NCBI GenBank assembly: GCA_002717505.1
Contig: PBEB01000074.1
Coordinates: 17,164-81,163, forward strand
DNA length: 64,000 bases
From: Leptospiraceae bacterium
GTDB taxonomy: Bacteria > Spirochaetota > Leptospiria > Leptospirales > Leptonemataceae
Reading direction: 5' to 3'
Both the position numbers and the translations under genes were made by a program. The notes below the pieces were generated by a model that searched no databases, had not been told where the DNA came from, and saw only the letters and a list, made by a program, of their open reading frames with translations. Shown one piece after another: positions 27,528-36,989 of this stretch. Position 1 is the stretch's first letter. Each line of letters begins with the position of its first letter.

Positions 27528-28133
27528 TCAGGATTCAGCTGCTGCTTCAGCTTCACCTGGTTCCTTGTCCGCCATTACAGTCATTCTGGATTGTGCGATT
27601 TTGCAGATGATAGGATTGCCTTTCATCATGATGTCCCAATCGCCCGGAATATCCAGATCTTTCAGGTGGATTTGTCCGCCTACCTGCAGATTCGTAATGT
27701 CCACTTCGATTTTCTCTTTTAGAGATCCCGGCGGAGTTCGCACTCGCAGCTGACGAATGTAGTGTTCCAGTGCCCCACCAGCTTTTACTCCGCGAGCGAA
27801 GCCTTTGGTTTCCACGGGAACATTGACTCGTAGCTTTTGAGAAGGGTTGATTCGGTAAAGATCTACGTGTAATACTTCGCCTGATACCGGATGACGCTGG
27901 ATTTCTTTGGCCAGAACCTTGATGGTTCCTTCGCCTTCAACATCCAGTTGGATCTCGGAACTTTGACGAAGACCGGATTGAATCAGGCGATCAAAATCTT
28001 TGGCATCCAATTCCAATGCCTCGGCTTTTCCGCTTCCAATCAGGTTCGCGGGCACTTTTCCCGCAACGCGGCTACGACGAGCGACGTTCTTTCCTCTTCC
28101 ATCGCGCTTGGTTGCTGCAATTTTTCTTTCCAT
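27528..28133 (-). CDS. rplY: 50S ribosomal protein L25 (CTC form)
   Basis: 201 residues, the long general-stress CTC form of L25. The N-terminal 5S rRNA-binding domain is visible (RDGRGKNVARRSRVAGKVPANLIG, VLHVDLYRI), followed by the C-terminal TL5-type beta domain (LRVRTPPGSLKEKIEVDITNLQVG, HLKDLDIPGDW). It binds 5S rRNA in the large subunit. GAGGTAGAAA precedes the ATG. It is followed by pth after 14 bp and preceded by prs, an order common in bacteria. Confidence 0.97.
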   Translation of the reverse strand: MERKIAATKRDGRGKNVARRSRVAGKVPANLIGSGKAEALELDAKDFDRLIQSGLRQSSEIQLDVEGEGTIKVLAKEIQRHPVSGEVLHVDLYRINPSQKLRVNVPVETKGFARGVKAGGALEHYIRQLRVRTPPGSLKEKIEVDITNLQVGGQIHLKDLDIPGDWDIMMKGNPIICKIAQSRMTVMADKEPGEAEAAAES

Positions 28134-28188
28134 TTTTCTACCTCGAATGATTTCCTGATGCCAATTTTCGCTGTATGGGCCCTTCCTA

Positions 28189-29127
28189 TTAGAGGAAAAG
28201 AGAACTTACAGACTCCTCATTATGAATTCTGCGAATCGCTTCGCCTACCAGACCGGCCACTGAAAGCTGAGTGATCTTTTCGATCTTCCTGGCTTCTGGA
28301 AGCTGGATACTGTTCGTAAATATTACTTCATCTATGGAGCTTTCCTTCAGGCGATCCACTGCAGGTCCAGAGAGCACAGCATGGGTGGCCGCAGCCATAA
28401 CGGAAGCAGCTCCACTTTCTTTCAACGCTGAGGCGGCCTTGGTAATCGTTCCGCCTGTATCGATCATATCATCAAATAGAATACAATTTCGGTCTTTGAC
28501 ATCCCCAATTACATGCATCACTTCCGAAACATTGGCACGGGGCCGTCTTTTATCGATGATGGCCAGGCCCGCTCCTATCTGGCGAGCCAGGAATCGGGCT
28601 CGTTCTACGCCACCAGAGTCTGGAGAAACCACCACAGGATCTTGCAGCTTCTTTTCGTTCAGATACTTTACGAATACCGGAGCGGCATACAGATGATCCA
28701 CCGGTACTTTGAAAAATCCCTGAATCTGATCTGCATGGAGGTCCATGGTGAGCAGTCGATTGGGTCCCATGGACTCAATGAGGTCGGCGGCCACTCTTGC
28801 TGAAATGGGAACTCGTGGTTCGCTTTTTCTATCCTGACGGCCATACCCGTAGTAGGGAATTACAGCGGTAATTCTCTTGGCGCTGGCCCGACGAATGGCA
28901 TCCAGCATCAGAAAGAGCTCCATCAAATGGTCGTTGGCTGGTTCGGAAGTAGGCTGAACAATAAATACATCGCGTCCCCGGATGTTCTCTTCGATCTTAA
29001 CGGAGATTTCTCCGTCGGAGAACTTCTTGATTGTGGCTACGCTCAGACGAGTGCCCAGGTATTTGGCTATTTCCCCGGCCAGTTCCTGGTTGGCGCTTCC
29101 TGAAAATATTAGTAGTTCGTAGCTCAT
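28189..29127 (-). CDS. prs: Ribose-phosphate pyrophosphokinase
   Basis: 312 residues from the ATG at 29127, preceded by GGCAGGAG; a further in-frame start 11 codons upstream has no site. It makes PRPP from ribose-5-phosphate and ATP for nucleotide, His and Trp synthesis. Visible motifs are [20 protein letters not shown] near the N-terminus, the flexible [10 protein letters not shown] loop, the metal/substrate site [12 protein letters not shown] and the PRPP-binding loop [14 protein letters not shown]. Length matches the family. It lies in a run with glmU upstream and rplY downstream. Confidence 0.97.
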   Translation of the reverse strand: MSYELLIFSGSANQELAGEIAKYLGTRLSVATIKKFSDGEISVKIEENIRGRDVFIVQPTSEPANDHLMELFLMLDAIRRASAKRITAVIPYYGYGRQDRKSEPRVPISARVAADLIESMGPNRLLTMDLHADQIQGFFKVPVDHLYAAPVFVKYLNEKKLQDPVVVSPDSGGVERARFLARQIGAGLAIIDKRRPRANVSEVMHVIGDVKDRNCILFDDMIDTGGTITKAASALKESGAASVMAAATHAVLSGPAVDRLKESSIDEVIFTNSIQLPEARKIEKITQLSVAGLVGEAIRRIHNEESVSSLFL

Positions 29128-29163
29128 ATCTCCTGCCTGGCTTTCCGCTGAATCCAGCATGGC

Positions 29164-29949
29164 TCAGGATCCGCTTACGGCTCTTTGCTCCGTATGAAAT
29201 CGATTATATTTCTCTTCCAGGCTGGCCAGTTCGTCCACGGTATTGGCTCCCAGAGTCTGATCTGTATCGTTCAGGATCAATGTGCCGATTTTTCTGTTCT
29301 GGCCGCGATATACCTGCACAGCATCCGGTAGATAGTATTCATTCTGCTTGTTGCTGGAATCTATGCGAGTTAGGATTTCAAAAATGCCCGGTGATTCAAA
29401 GATGTAGGTCCCAGCATTGGATTCTTTGATTTTACGAGTTTCCTCGTCCGCATCCTTTTCCTCGACAATGCGCTCCAGAAATCCATCTGCATCCCGAACG
29501 AGTCTGCCATAGCCAGTGGGATCCGGTTGTACAGAGGAAAGAACACATGCGGCCACATCCTGGGATTCCTGAGCCTGGAATAATTGCTCAAAGGTTTCTG
29601 GCTGAATCAAAGGCATATCGCCGGAGGTCACCAGGAGGGTGCCGGATTCATCGCCAATGGCTTCCTTCGCAGCAAGAAGGGCATGGGCTGTACCTTTTTG
29701 CTCGGTTTGCTCGGCAAATACTACCTGAGGATATTCCTTCAGATCGATGCGACTCTTAACTTCTTCCTGGCGATAGCCTACAACGACAGCGATCTTCGTT
29801 AGGTTTAATGATTTCAGATTCTCCAGAACGTGCTGGATCATGGGCTTTCCGGCCACGGACAGAGCTACCTTGGGCAGCTCGGATTTCATCCGGGTACCTT
29901 TTCCTGCGGCCAGTATTACAGCCATGCGATTTGTGGAGGTAGATGCCAT
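29164..29949 (-). CDS. glmU: GlmU-like UDP-GlcNAc pyrophosphorylase, uridyltransferase domain only
   Basis: 261 residues, a nucleotidyltransferase of the GlmU N-terminal type. The signature LAAGKGTRMKSELPKV is at 13-28, followed by EQTEQKGTAHALL, VTSGDMPLI (metal-binding Asp) and SNAGTYIFE. Full GlmU is about 455 residues with a left-handed beta-helix acetyltransferase domain, which is absent here with no sign of a frameshift. It presumably makes UDP-GlcNAc from GlcNAc-1-phosphate and UTP, with acetylation supplied elsewhere. The start codon lacks a clear ribosome site. It lies between tRNA-Gln and prs. Confidence 0.88.
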   Translation of the reverse strand: MASTSTNRMAVILAAGKGTRMKSELPKVALSVAGKPMIQHVLENLKSLNLTKIAVVVGYRQEEVKSRIDLKEYPQVVFAEQTEQKGTAHALLAAKEAIGDESGTLLVTSGDMPLIQPETFEQLFQAQESQDVAACVLSSVQPDPTGYGRLVRDADGFLERIVEEKDADEETRKIKESNAGTYIFESPGIFEILTRIDSSNKQNEYYLPDAVQVYRGQNRKIGTLILNDTDQTLGANTVDELASLEEKYNRFHTEQRAVSGS

Positions 29950-29975
29950 GCGCTAACCAATCGAGCGGGAAGATG

Positions 29976-30047
29976 CTGGGCCGGGAGGATTCGAACCTCC
30001 GTATGTCGATACCAAAAACCGATGCCTTACCGCTTGGCGACGGCCCA
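29976..30047 (-). tRNA. tRNA-Gln(TTG)
   Basis: 72 nt. Acceptor strands TGGGCCG and CGGCCCA form 7 bp with discriminator G. The anticodon arm TCGGT-TTTTGGT-ATCGA gives anticodon TTG. The T-arm is GGAGGTTCGAATCCTCC. CCA is not encoded. The tRNA is embedded between ispE (8 bp away) and glmU (26 bp away), all on one strand, so it is probably cut out of the operon transcript. Confidence 0.95.
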
Positions 30048-30054
30048 ATATGTT

Positions 30055-31125
30055 TTATTCCCAGAGTGCAAACGTTTCAAATGGCAGCTCTGGATATTGG
30101 CTTTTCAGGCTGTCCAGAGCTTCAGTTGCTCTCTGACCACTGCTATAAAGCCCATACAGAGCTGAACCACTGCCCGAAAGTGAGGAGTAGTCAGCACCAG
30201 TCTGAACCAATGATTGCTTGATTTGAGCCAGATCCGGATGCATTGCAAACACCGGTTCTTCAAAATCGTTGGTCCAGTGTGCCAGGCGACCCCACTCTCC
30301 AGCGGCAATAGCATGCCAGTCTGAATCGCTTAGCAGAGACCCAAGTTTTGCATCCTCGCTTTGCTGTAAAGGCCTTTTCAATCTACTGTACGCCTCTGAA
30401 GTGGATACAAACAGTCCTGGAAAGCATAGAACACCGTACAGAGGTCCGGCCTTCTTTGGTTGGATGCGTTCGCCGGTCCCTTCCACCAGGGCCGGTGTAT
30501 TATCCAGAAAGAATGTGACATCGGCACCCAGTTCCGGGGCCATTGCTCTGGCATGGCTCATAGATATCCAGTTCTGGCTTACACCGTACAACAATATCAA
30601 AGCGGCATTGGCTGAACCAGCGCCAACACCAGTGCCTGGAGGGATGCGTTTTTGTATCTGGATGCTGAATTCGGGCAAGGATCCCGAGTCTGAATAATCG
30701 GACCGATGCTGTTGTAGAAGCGTCACTGCTCGCATCATCAAATTCCTATCCAGGTTGGGTCCTCGCTCGCTTACATCCTCGAAGGCTTGCCGAATGGAGT
30801 CCGGCCCTGCAATCAGGTTTTCGGAGCTGAAACTGAAATGGTCCGCTGTCTGAAACTGGATAGAGTCTCCGGGAAAGACCGGAGCTGGTTTCACAGAGGG
30901 ATATTCCACGTAATCCACGGTTGGATCAGAATTGGCTTTCGTTGATCCGAGAGCGGCTTGAGGCGTCCGCTCCCCGGGGGCCTGAGCACCAGCTTCGCCA
31001 GCACCGGGCTTCAGAGAGCCCAGCCGAATTGGCAAAAAGAGACTGTAGATTTGATGGAGTCCGTTCTTGTTGGCCAGCCGCGGACCCACGGTGAGGCCCA
31101 GGTTGATCTTACACGGACATTGCAC
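30055..31125 (-). CDS. ispE: 4-diphosphocytidyl-2-C-methyl-D-erythritol kinase with insertion
   Basis: 356 residues from a GTG. It is the GHMP kinase of the MEP isoprenoid pathway. Visible motifs are CKINLGLTVG at the N-terminus (SPAKINLxL equivalent), the ATP loop IPPGTGVGAGSANAALIL and the GHMP C-terminal SSLSGSGSALYGLY. Family members are about 280-300 residues; the extra length is a Gly/Ala/Pro/Ser-rich insertion around residues 36-90 (GAGEAGAQAPGERTPQAAL). No ribosome site is evident, and no ATG is available in frame upstream before a stop. A hairpin lies between rpmG and this start. Confidence 0.9.
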   Translation of the reverse strand: MQCPCKINLGLTVGPRLANKNGLHQIYSLFLPIRLGSLKPGAGEAGAQAPGERTPQAALGSTKANSDPTVDYVEYPSVKPAPVFPGDSIQFQTADHFSFSSENLIAGPDSIRQAFEDVSERGPNLDRNLMMRAVTLLQQHRSDYSDSGSLPEFSIQIQKRIPPGTGVGAGSANAALILLYGVSQNWISMSHARAMAPELGADVTFFLDNTPALVEGTGERIQPKKAGPLYGVLCFPGLFVSTSEAYSRLKRPLQQSEDAKLGSLLSDSDWHAIAAGEWGRLAHWTNDFEEPVFAMHPDLAQIKQSLVQTGADYSSLSGSGSALYGLYSSGQRATEALDSLKSQYPELPFETFALWE

Positions 31126-31136
31126 AGCTGGAGGAG

Positions 31137-31157
31137 AGCATTCCTTCGAGGAATGCT
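31137..31157 (-). promoter_or_regulatory. Hairpin between rpmG and ispE
   Basis: A perfect 8-bp stem (AGCATTCC and GGAATGCT) with a 5-nt loop fills the gap between the rpmG stop and the ispE GTG. No U-tract follows on the minus strand, so it is not a standard terminator. It may serve mRNA processing or translational control of ispE. Confidence 0.5.
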
Positions 31158-31161
31158 TGAA

Positions 31162-31320
31162 TTATTTGCTGATCTTTTTCTCTACGAACTTCACATACTT
31201 GCGAACTTTTGGATCGAACTTATTCACTTCCAGTTTCTCAGTATGGAGCTTCTTATTCTTGGTCGTAGTATAGAAATATCCCGTTCCAGCAGTGGACTCA
31301 AGCTTGATTATTTCTCTCAT
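31162..31320 (-). CDS. rpmG: 50S ribosomal protein L33
   Basis: 52 residues starting [20 protein letters not shown], with the conserved [18 protein letters not shown] core and basic C-terminus. It is the Cys-free (zinc-independent) form of L33: the CxxC pairs of the C+ form are absent. The ATG at 31320 follows AAAAAAGGAATC; an in-frame ATG 11 codons upstream has no site. L33 sits near the E site of the large subunit. It heads the minus-strand core block and is separated from ispE by a hairpin. Confidence 0.95.
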   Translation of the reverse strand: MREIIKLESTAGTGYFYTTTKNKKLHTEKLEVNKFDPKVRKYVKFVEKKISK

Positions 31321-31506
31321 GATTCCTTTTTTCTCAGACCCGTCTGGCGTCAATTCACTAAACTATACGGGGCAAATCCCTGGATAAGCAAGGCCTTTCC
31401 TCGGTGGAGCCACAGGACGGATTTTTTATGTCTGCCCCTTAATTCAGGGCATTTCTGTCCGATGCCAGAATGGCGGCCTAATAGAATACATTGCCGGAGG
31501 GAGCCT

Positions 31507-33063
31507 TTGGAAATCAACATTCCCCGCAAAGCGAATCGAGTTCTGGGTTCGGCAGCCCTTGCTCTGGCCTGGATGGCCATTGGTTTGTCATTCGTAAAAC
31601 CTTCCCTGGCCAATGAGCCCAGTGCCACAGATATCCTGTTGCGAGATGCTGATTCCTGCAATTTAAGGGGAGTGGAATTGGCGCTGGAGCACGATGCCGA
31701 TCCCAATGCTAAATCAAGAGATGGAAAGACTGCCGCCATGTATATTCTGGAGTGCAAAACCAGAATAGGTCTATGGGAGTGGCCCGGTGCGGTTCGGTTG
31801 GAGGTTACTATTCTTTCAGGCCTCGCGCAACTTCTGGATGCGGGCGCTGATCCAGGTCAGAGAGATAGCAAGAATCGAAGCCTTTTAGAATATGCCTTTA
31901 CGGCCCGGCATTTCCCGGCTGTTCAACTTCTTCTGGAGGCCGGTGCTGATTTTGGCTCCGGAGATTGTTCTGGTAAAGGTGCCGTAAAGGCATTTCTCAC
32001 GAACTATGTGCATGCCTTTGAATACATCCGATTTCCGGTGCAGGAGGAGCAAAGGCTGTATGAAAGGGTGGTTCTAGAGATTCTAAAGAGTTGCGATTCG
32101 AACCAGCGTCAGGAATTCCTATCGCAACTCCTGGAGGGTGCTCTTCGAACTGCTCACTTTGAGGCCATACCGTTCCTGATGGAACTGGAAGCCAGGCCTC
32201 CACCTCGCTGGCAAGACGACGGACCGCTTCTAACGCTGCTTCAATACTCAGAGGATGCGGCCTATGTTGCCCTGGAGTCTCTTCTGAGCAGCGATTTCGC
32301 CCATGAGATTGCTCAGTGGAAAACCGTGCCAGCACTACATCAAGCCGCTTTGCTGGGAAATACGCAAGCTCTCATGTTGATGATTGAGTCTGGCCTTCCG
32401 GCCGATAGTCGGGCCGAATCAAAAGAAACGGCTCTGCACGTTGCTGCGCTATTCGGGCATACTGATGCGATGCGGTATTTGATTTCGCAGGGGCTATCTA
32501 TAGAGAGTAAGACCAGAGCAGGTCGAACTCCTCTAATGTTTGCCGTGCAGAGCGGTGAATTGGAGGCTGTGGCTTACCTGCTCCAGAAAGGGGCCTCTAT
32601 TCATGCGAAAGACCAGGATGATGTTACGGCGCTCCATATTGCTGTAAAGTTCGCCGACAAATTTCCTTTCCGGCGGACGATGATGGGGAGCCGAGAACGT
32701 AGCGATTTTTCCCTCAACCGGGTCTGGTCATTGGAAGGTCGCAAAATCGATCTGGTGGATCTGCAACGGATTCGGCCGGATGGTTCCCTGGTTGAGGTGA
32801 AGGATCCGCCACATGACTATAGAGAGGATTCGAGACGGCTGGAGGAGGTGCGGCCTACTGAGCCTTCGAAGGAAGAGATTGTGGAGAAACCACCACAGAA
32901 GGAAGAGGTGGATGAACCGGAAGTCAGGACGAAAGTCCTGGAGTTATTGCTGGAGAGAGGTGCCAGGCCCAATGCAAGGGATTCTGCTGGAAGAGTTCCT
33001 CTGGATTTCGCTTCCGAAGCAGCGCGACCGGTGGTCGCTCCAATATTGCGCAAATACAATTGA
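31507..33063 (+). CDS. Exported ankyrin-repeat protein
   Basis: 518 residues from a TTG at 31507 that follows GGAGGGAG at good spacing. The frame is open far upstream but would then overlap ispE and rpmG on the other strand, so the short form is chosen. It has a basic N-terminus and hydrophobic signal segment (VLGSAALALAWMAIGLSF, likely cleaved near SLANEPS). Ankyrin units appear in two groups: residues about 45-150 (ADPNAKSRDGKTAAMYI, LLDAGADPGQRDSKNRSLLEYA, LLLEAGADFGSG) and 270-395 (ETALHVAALFGHTDAMRYL, GRTPLMFAVQSGELEAVAYL, DDVTALHIAVKFAD), with a last unit at 480-515. A charged Glu/Pro linker separates the last unit. Periplasmic binding role likely; partner unknown. Confidence 0.85.
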   Translation: MEINIPRKANRVLGSAALALAWMAIGLSFVKPSLANEPSATDILLRDADSCNLRGVELALEHDADPNAKSRDGKTAAMYILECKTRIGLWEWPGAVRLEVTILSGLAQLLDAGADPGQRDSKNRSLLEYAFTARHFPAVQLLLEAGADFGSGDCSGKGAVKAFLTNYVHAFEYIRFPVQEEQRLYERVVLEILKSCDSNQRQEFLSQLLEGALRTAHFEAIPFLMELEARPPPRWQDDGPLLTLLQYSEDAAYVALESLLSSDFAHEIAQWKTVPALHQAALLGNTQALMLMIESGLPADSRAESKETALHVAALFGHTDAMRYLISQGLSIESKTRAGRTPLMFAVQSGELEAVAYLLQKGASIHAKDQDDVTALHIAVKFADKFPFRRTMMGSRERSDFSLNRVWSLEGRKIDLVDLQRIRPDGSLVEVKDPPHDYREDSRRLEEVRPTEPSKEEIVEKPPQKEEVDEPEVRTKVLELLLERGARPNARDSAGRVPLDFASEAARPVVAPILRKYN

Positions 33064-33152
33064 TAGATTAGAAATGAGCTCCCGATCAAGGAGCTGCTAC
33101 TCCGGGCCTGGCCGCGGAGCCATGGCCCTGTGCCGTCAATTCACAAAGATCA

Positions 33153-33956
33153 TCAATTTACGATGAGCTTGCGCAGGAGCTCCCTCTCTTCGGCATCGAA
33201 GTATTTTTCGTTTTCTGCCATGATGGTTTTGATCATATCCACACTCATATAGTCGATGGTGCGGCTGTAAGCAATGTCGTTGTAGGGCTCAAACCATTGG
33301 AAAATGAAGCCACCGGGTTTTTCCCAGATGTCGGCACCTCGCATGGTCTCCTCATCCACCGTGGACCGGGTTTTCTGACCGTAGGTCTTTTCCAGTTTCT
33401 CGCCAATCCATTTGGACTGGATAAAGGGTAGAATGACGCGTACGTGGAAAAGCCGGCCTTCCATGGTATCGTACTCTTCTTCCGTGAGCTGATGGTTGTT
33501 CAGTTTGGCTACATTCAGGGGGCTTTTGTAGAAGTTATATCTATAGAGAATATCGTTTCTTTTGACCAGGATGTAACGGTCCTCCACAGCCATTACAATT
33601 TCGATGCGCTCCGGAGTATTGGCAGCCGTAGCCAGGTCCTGGAATCGTTTTTTTACCGCGGAATAATTGGTCATCCAGGGCGTGTCAGCAAAGCCGTTCA
33701 GTTCAGCGTTTCCGGCATCGACAGCAGGTTGTTCAAACTCTCCCGGAGCTTCGGCAAGGATGATCTCTCCCTCATCGCGCATCGGGGCCTCCGCCAGCTC
33801 CATGGAATCTGTGGGCCCGGTTTCATAGAGATTTAGATCTCGGTCCGTTTCGTTGTCTCGGGCCGTCACCAGACTGGGCAAAATGACCATGGCTGGAATG
33901 GCTAAATAGAGAGCCATCAACGTCAGGCCCCAGAATGTATGCTTACTACCCCGCAT
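33153..33956 (-). CDS. Exported protein of unknown function
   Basis: 267 residues with an N-terminal hydrophobic segment (FWGLTLMALYLAIPAMVILPSL), either a signal peptide or an anchor. It is followed by an acidic linker (residues 32-88) and a folded part with alternating hydrophobic strands and helices (IEIVMAVEDRYILVKRNDILYRYNFY, RLFHVRVILPFIQSKW). No domain recognised. Convergent with the ankyrin gene; its neighbours on the same strand are the FIST-cyclase pair, but a gap of about 230 bp makes co-transcription uncertain. Confidence 0.7.
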   Translation of the reverse strand: MRGSKHTFWGLTLMALYLAIPAMVILPSLVTARDNETDRDLNLYETGPTDSMELAEAPMRDEGEIILAEAPGEFEQPAVDAGNAELNGFADTPWMTNYSAVKKRFQDLATAANTPERIEIVMAVEDRYILVKRNDILYRYNFYKSPLNVAKLNNHQLTEEEYDTMEGRLFHVRVILPFIQSKWIGEKLEKTYGQKTRSTVDEETMRGADIWEKPGGFIFQWFEPYNDIAYSRTIDYMSVDMIKTIMAENEKYFDAEERELLRKLIVN

Positions 33957-34183
33957 AGTTCCACTATCGGAGATTTTTTATTTTTCTCCAAGGAATATTA
34001 TGGCCGATGCTCCGGGGCTTTTCGCATTCTTGAGCTGGAATGGAAGCGCTCCGGTCCACCTGAACTACTCAAATTCGGCCGCGGAGATGCATTCTGCCGG
34101 AGGTAGGTCCAGAAACTCCGAACCTTGAAATCGCATTGTCTGCGCACCTTCTCTTGGTTGCTGTGCAAAACCGGCCCTGAGCA

Positions 34184-34813
34184 CTAATTTCCGCAATAGC
34201 CGGTCCAGAGATAGCCAGCTGGAGTGGACGTTCCGTGGATGCACATGGAGTTTTCGAATACACAGACAGGCCCGGCCGGGTTCTCCAGGCCCTGTTTCAA
34301 TGTCTCCTCGGGAATTCGGACGGCCAGTCTGAGAATGTAATCCAGGGATTCCGATCGGGACATGGGATAGGGCTCGGTGCCGCAGCGCCATACATTCAAG
34401 GAGCAGGCGGCATATTTCTCCAGCGAAGACCGGTCACGTTGAGTGAAGGCACTCAGGACTGCGTAGCGTAGTGCGTCGTAGCTGGCAAAAAGTTGTCCCG
34501 GACCTCTGTTCTCCAGGCAGAGCCGTTGCTTTCGAGCCACAACGCCTGCATCGTTCCACTGAACTTGAGCAAAGTCATTAGCATGGTACTTTTCAATAGT
34601 GCGGTAAATCTCTATGGCCTTTTCTGGATCTGTCGCTTCCAGAACCTTGGCCCGATGAAGCAAATCGTTTACATCCGGTTTCGCATCGGTTTTAGTTTCC
34701 GAGATCAGAGGGAGGGAAGCCGTGGTGGATAGAACAAACCAGAGGAACATAACCCGGGCTTTCAACGAGGGTCTTCGGGAAGCTCTCGCGCAAAATTTGC
34801 TCGAAGCCTTCAT
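34184..34813 (-). CDS. Small exported protein coupled to the FIST-cyclase
   Basis: 209 residues from the ATG at 34813, whose bases overlap the stop codon of the cyclase gene (ATGA), a strong sign of translational coupling. An in-frame ATG at 34828 is the alternative. A basic N-terminus followed by VMFLWFVLSTTASLPLI indicates a signal peptide. The mature part begins with TPR-like helices (DVNDLLHRAKVLEATDPEKAIEIYRTIEKYH) and contains several Cys (VCVFENSMCIHG, GYCGN) that could form disulfides. No known domain. The coupling implies it works with the adenylate cyclase, perhaps on the periplasmic side. Confidence 0.72.
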   Translation of the reverse strand: MKASSKFCARASRRPSLKARVMFLWFVLSTTASLPLISETKTDAKPDVNDLLHRAKVLEATDPEKAIEIYRTIEKYHANDFAQVQWNDAGVVARKQRLCLENRGPGQLFASYDALRYAVLSAFTQRDRSSLEKYAACSLNVWRCGTEPYPMSRSESLDYILRLAVRIPEETLKQGLENPAGPVCVFENSMCIHGTSTPAGYLWTGYCGN

Positions 34814-36918
34814 GAGGATGTCTGCCATAGATAGGTCTGCATTTTACCTTTACCTTTGATGTCCACGCTTCGTGGAATTAGAGAGTGGGGTCGGCCTAGA
34901 AGTTCAAATGTTCTTTCGCTCACCTGGATGCAATTGGGCTCTCCGTGGGACTCCATCCTTTGCGCCATGTTTACCGTATCACCCCAGAGATCGTAGCTGA
35001 ACTTATGGGTTCCGATGATGCCGGCCGCTACAGGTCCGGAATGGATGCCAGCCCTTAGTTTCAAGGTGAGACCATGCTTCAGGTTAATCTGTTTCATATG
35101 ATCCATCATCGATCCTGCAGCAGCCATACAACGGCTGGCATGATCTTGCACTGGCTCGGGTACACCGGCCGCCGCCATATAAGCATCGCCAATGGTTTTG
35201 ATTTTTTCTATGCCCAGTTCCTGACTGATGCGATCGAACTCGGTGAATATATCGTTTAATAGATCTACCAGGACAGCCGGCTCCACGGTGGCGGAAAGCC
35301 GGGTGAACCCCACCAGATCTGCAAAGAGCACCGAAGCTTCATCCACCCGGTCCGAGATATTCTTGGCGCCGGACTTCAGACGCTGGGCGATGGTAGAGGG
35401 CAAGATGTTCAGTAACAAATCATCGCTTTTCTGTTGCTCGCGTTCCAGGTCTCCAGCGGTTAATCGCAAGAAGTGACCCAGGATTCTTTTCTCCCGGCGT
35501 AGCTGACTTACTTCGGCTCTCAGGTGCTCCGCAGATTCTGTATCTGGCGAAGTGCTTTCCACCAGATCTCGAATATCCGCAGCACTGAATCGAGTGGGCT
35601 GATCATGATTAAAATTGGGGCGGGCATCCTCCAGAGGGTGATGAGAAGGGAATTCATTAGTTTCCGCGTTCTGGGCCAGCCTCTCAGTATGCCCAGGTTT
35701 TTCTAGCATTCGCAAGGCTACTACGGAGATCACTGTGTTGTGCAGGCCGCAGCTCTGTCCTGCCGTTGTTCCGATTTCGCCCCAGGAACTGAATCCAACC
35801 AGCGGAAGGTTCCACAAGCGATGGATGGCTTGCAGTTCTTTCTGCATGTACTGGCCAAAGCTACGGGAGCGAAGGGCGCAATTAAACATCAGGACGGCAT
35901 CGCTTCCCTGTGTTGAAAGACTATCTCGAAACCCCTGCATTTCTCTTACACTGAGTTCGATGGTTTCCAGTGCATTGGGCGAGCAAAAACGAACCAGAGA
36001 ACCTTCCGGGATTTCGCCTCCGTAGGTAACCGATTTCTGACTTCCATCCATCTGAATCACTGCCCGCATCACTTCGCTGCCAGCAGCGTTACGTAGCAGA
36101 ATCGGATATTCTCCAGCGGCCATCAAGTCTGGATCGATGTGATTCATTACAGGACTTTGTGTGGCTGGCTTTAGATCAAAGTAATGGCTATAGAATTCGG
36201 TGGCTGGAATACCTTCGATTTCCAGGACTTCTCGGCCCCTGGAGCGTGTGATTCGTTTGGGTGTTCCCAGTTCCTTCCAGCCACTTACGGCCAGACCTTT
36301 GACTTCAACAATGTTTGCATCCAGGATCAATGCATAGACCCCTGCATCTATGATCTCAGTGCTGGTGAGAAAGGGAGGCTTTTCCAGCACACCAAAGCTG
36401 CTGGGAACTGCTCCAAAAACGGAGGCATCGGGTATTTCCTGAAAGATGCCTTCCAGAACAGGCTCCGGCGAAACCTGCAATGAACCGGGCGCTACCAGAA
36501 GAAGCAAGGAAGGCTTCTCAAAGGACGATGCCATTTTCTGACCCAGTTTGCGACCCAATGCTGGCTGATCGATTTCCGGCGCGAATACCTCCAGGCGAAA
36601 GCTATCCGGAGGTAAATCAAGTAGTAGAGCTACAATACCGTTGGCAAACACTCGGTCCTGAACGATAGGCTCCGCCGCGCAACTTCCAAACACCGGGATA
36701 CCTATACGGGAAAAGGGTTTCAATACTTCCGGGTTCAGGATTCGATCCTGTACAAATACCAGGGCAAGACCGGGTCCGTGCTCAAACTCCGGTCGTCCAT
36801 CCAGGGCCTTGCGTAGTTCTTCGGCGTTTCCAGCCTGAATTAGATAAGGTTTCAAAGTTCTCTCAATGTAGGACCTGGAGCGCCGATGGCAAGTAGTTCC
36901 GTTGGAACCAGGAATCAT
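34810..36918 (-). CDS. FIST-domain adenylate cyclase (class III)
   Basis: 702 residues, soluble. Residues about 20-220 form a FIST N domain and 235-400 a FIST C domain (LVGFSSWGEIGTTAGQS); FIST domains are sensory modules thought to bind small ligands. A helical linker (about 462-520, ending LLLNILPSTIAQRLKSG) leads into the cyclase domain (525-700). Metal-binding Asp is in VLFADLVGFT and in TIGDAYM; the transition-state Arg lies in VNMAQRMES. Lys in EKIKTIGD and Asp in YDLWGDTVN are the purine-specifying pair expected for ATP rather than GTP. The gene downstream overlaps by 4 bp, and a 7TM regulator starts divergently 71 bp away. Confidence 0.9.
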   Translation of the reverse strand: MIPGSNGTTCHRRSRSYIERTLKPYLIQAGNAEELRKALDGRPEFEHGPGLALVFVQDRILNPEVLKPFSRIGIPVFGSCAAEPIVQDRVFANGIVALLLDLPPDSFRLEVFAPEIDQPALGRKLGQKMASSFEKPSLLLLVAPGSLQVSPEPVLEGIFQEIPDASVFGAVPSSFGVLEKPPFLTSTEIIDAGVYALILDANIVEVKGLAVSGWKELGTPKRITRSRGREVLEIEGIPATEFYSHYFDLKPATQSPVMNHIDPDLMAAGEYPILLRNAAGSEVMRAVIQMDGSQKSVTYGGEIPEGSLVRFCSPNALETIELSVREMQGFRDSLSTQGSDAVLMFNCALRSRSFGQYMQKELQAIHRLWNLPLVGFSSWGEIGTTAGQSCGLHNTVISVVALRMLEKPGHTERLAQNAETNEFPSHHPLEDARPNFNHDQPTRFSAADIRDLVESTSPDTESAEHLRAEVSQLRREKRILGHFLRLTAGDLEREQQKSDDLLLNILPSTIAQRLKSGAKNISDRVDEASVLFADLVGFTRLSATVEPAVLVDLLNDIFTEFDRISQELGIEKIKTIGDAYMAAAGVPEPVQDHASRCMAAAGSMMDHMKQINLKHGLTLKLRAGIHSGPVAAGIIGTHKFSYDLWGDTVNMAQRMESHGEPNCIQVSERTFELLGRPHSLIPRSVDIKGKGKMQTYLWQTSS

Positions 36919-36989
36919 ATAGAAGGATGCGGTCCCATGAGTTCTATTTTTCTTGAACCGAGCTTGAGATTTCTCAACCTTGTCTGGCT

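Noticed and set aside
30958..31506. N-terminal extension of the ankyrin gene by about 180 codons
   Set aside because: It would overlap ispE and rpmG in antisense, has no domain, and a TTG with a strong ribosome site and signal peptide lies at 31507.
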